From contig CALGKL010000153.1 of the NCBI GenBank assembly GCA_937930495.1, positions 1 through 6,892 of the forward strand: a stretch of 6,892 nt of DNA, given 5' to 3'. This stretch comes from an uncultured Gloeocapsa sp. Lineage in GTDB: Bacteria; Cyanobacteriota; Cyanobacteriia; Cyanobacteriales; Gloeocapsaceae. Under the pieces are notes generated by a model. That model was not told the DNA's origin, searched no databases, and saw only the letters and a list, made by a program, of their open reading frames with translations. Numbering within the stretch: the stretch's first letter is position 1; every line of letters starts with the position of its first letter. This document shows, piece by piece, positions 6,053 to 6,892 of the stretch. The position numbers were made by a program, and so were the translations under genes.

Positions 6053-6765
6053 TATTTCAACAGACTCATAATTTCTTGACGACAATAATCACAGAGATGA
6101 TTAGCTAAAACTTTACGGTTGCGTCCTTGATAGGTAGATCGCCATTGTGGAGTAATCCAATAGGGATGACCAATGATTACCCTAACACGTTCATAGATAA
6201 CCACAGGATGCCAATGAGAACCAATAAATAGAGGTTCATCAGAATCAAAAAGTTGGAGAAGCTGTACGGGAAAAGAGTATTGAACTGTTTCTTGTAGAGA
6301 AGCGATCGCAACAGGTAAAACCATTAAATCATCAACTCGCGCGGTCAAAGCCAAATGAGCGAAACCTGGTTCAAATTTTCCTACCTCACCCCTGTCACTC
6401 AATTTAACCATCGGTTGACCACCTTCGGGGAAAACCCCCAACCCTTGACCACTTTCTAAGAATTGACAACCCTGTTTTAAAAACCTTCTTCCCCGTTGAT
6501 TAGGTTTAGCTAGGGGGAAACAACCTAGAGAGTCTATTAATTCTCGCAGAATAGGCACTTGACCCATATAATGGTGACAGGCTATGCGTAGAGGCTTTTG
6601 TAAAGCTTGCATCAAGATCAAAGCATCCATAAAGCTACGATGATTACTAACCACGAGAACCGTAATATTTTCAGGGATACGGTTTTGATGCTCAACAAAC
6701 ATTTTTAACTTAAAACTATTGAGAATGAATGCTGACAAAGGTAGCGCAAGGCTAGGGTTGAACAT
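6052..6765 (-). CDS. LPLAT/PlsC-type glycerolipid acyltransferase
   Basis: The 237-residue product belongs to the lysophospholipid acyltransferase superfamily, which moves fatty acyl groups from acyl-ACP or acyl-CoA to an alcohol, often lysophosphatidate. Motif I is SNHRSFMDA, with the catalytic HX4D pair His42 and Asp47. GCFPLAKPNQRGRRFLKQG fits the second block with its Arg residues. VFPEGG (111-116) is motif III and VLPVAI (149-154) motif IV. The first 24 residues are moderately hydrophobic and may touch the membrane, but there is no strong helix. ATG 6765 has AAGG 8 nt upstream. GTG 6768, one codon earlier, is also possible. Its stop overlaps the hydrolase start (TAATG), and the pair matches the two domains of plant PES proteins, in reverse order. 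In Synechocystis the PES homologue slr2103 makes acyl plastoquinol/TAG-like lipids. A related role is plausible but unproven, and a plain PlsC-like role is the alternative. Confidence 0.88.
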   Translation of the reverse strand: MFNPSLALPLSAFILNSFKLKMFVEHQNRIPENITVLVVSNHRSFMDALILMQALQKPLRIACHHYMGQVPILRELIDSLGCFPLAKPNQRGRRFLKQGCQFLESGQGLGVFPEGGQPMVKLSDRGEVGKFEPGFAHLALTARVDDLMVLPVAIASLQETVQYSFPVQLLQLFDSDEPLFIGSHWHPVVIYERVRVIIGHPYWITPQWRSTYQGRNRKVLANHLCDYCRQEIMSLLK

Positions 6766-6824
6766 CACAAAGACCTTTTTGAGAGATAATCAATTAATAT
6801 TGCCAAAATTTTAAAATAACGTAA

Positions 6825-6892
6825 ATGTCCAATCACAAATTCGCTTTAACCACTCCTTTATACTATGTTAATGATGTTCCCCACATTGGTAG
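6825..6892 (+). CDS. metG: Methionyl-tRNA synthetase, 5' end only
   Basis: The ATG at 6825 opens a frame reading MSNHKFALTTPLYYVNDVPH then IG, which runs off the window after 22 codons. TTPLYYVND-PHIG is the N terminus of class I methionyl-tRNA synthetase, holding the start of the HIGH ATP-binding signature. The enzyme charges tRNA-Met with methionine in the cytosol. The next codon begins AG, so the fourth signature residue is Ser or Arg. Ser is expected, as in the HIGS/MGS variant I recall from cyanobacterial and plant organellar enzymes. The gene diverges from the acyltransferase gene across about 59 AT-rich bases. I could not find a convincing promoter or Shine-Dalgarno there. Confidence 0.93.
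   Translation, partial: MSNHKFALTTPLYYVNDVPHIG

Larger units (their letters stand above)
145..6309. repeat. Dispersed HIP1 octamers (GCGATCGC), eight perfect copies
   Basis: Perfect palindromic HIP1 sites occur at 145-152, 1427-1434, 2724-2731, 3111-3118, 3536-3543, 5429-5436, 5573-5580 and 6302-6309. All lie within coding sequence. This is far above chance for DNA of this composition (well under one expected) and is a known signature of many cyanobacterial genomes. The sites are spread across genes on both strands, which argues against a recent insertion from outside the cyanobacteria. Confidence 0.9.

Noticed and set aside
6779..6817. metG promoter from TTGAGA (6779) and TAAAAT (6812)
   Set aside because: The spacer is 27 bp, too long for a sigma70-type promoter. 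The region is simply AT-rich.

Overview
The window is chromosomal DNA from a cyanobacterium. The last 328 codons of a ferrochelatase carry the C-terminal chlorophyll a/b-binding-type (CAB) helix typical of oxygenic phototrophs. Eight perfect copies of the HIP1 octamer GCGATCGC are scattered through 6.9 kb. The response regulator resembles the plastid/cyanobacterial Ycf29 type, and the last gene starts like a cyanobacterial methionyl-tRNA synthetase. The DNA is fairly AT-rich and tightly packed. I saw no insertion sequence, tRNA, rRNA, CRISPR array or other mobile-element mark. Genus cannot be named from this sequence.

Layout. Positions 1-987 (+) are the 3' part of hemH. Positions 990-1154 (-) hold an easily missed 54-residue two-helix membrane protein. 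It is convergent with hemH (2-nt gap) and divergent from maf, with only 5 nt between the two start codons. Positions 1160-1750 (+) are maf, a nucleotide pyrophosphatase. A minus-strand cluster follows, in transcription order: an exported pentapeptide-repeat/TPR protein (4073-3309), a STAS domain fused to a phosphoglycosyl transferase (3217-2207), and an RsbW-like anti-sigma/Ser kinase ATPase (2220-1747) overlapping the fusion gene by 14 nt. Diverging from this cluster on the plus strand are a small cupin protein (4192-4620) and a Ycf29-like REC-LuxR response regulator (4655-5305). Another minus-strand pair follows: an LPLAT-type acyltransferase (6765-6052) and an alpha/beta hydrolase (6052-5294) joined by a TAATG stop/start overlap. 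Positions 6825-6892 are the 5' end of metG, divergent from the acyltransferase.

Two arrangements suggest genes working together. First, the STAS-glycosyltransferase fusion and the RsbW-like kinase look like a partner-switching pair in which the phosphorylatable STAS domain is attached directly to an enzyme that starts envelope or exopolysaccharide synthesis. Second, the acyltransferase and hydrolase correspond to the two halves of the plant phytyl ester synthase type of protein, encoded here as two coupled genes. They probably make neutral lipids or acyl esters. hemH, maf and metG look like ordinary housekeeping genes.

No whole system can be called new from this sequence alone. The best candidates for follow-up are the STAS-transferase/RsbW pair, the hidden 54-residue membrane protein and the split hydrolase/acyltransferase pair.
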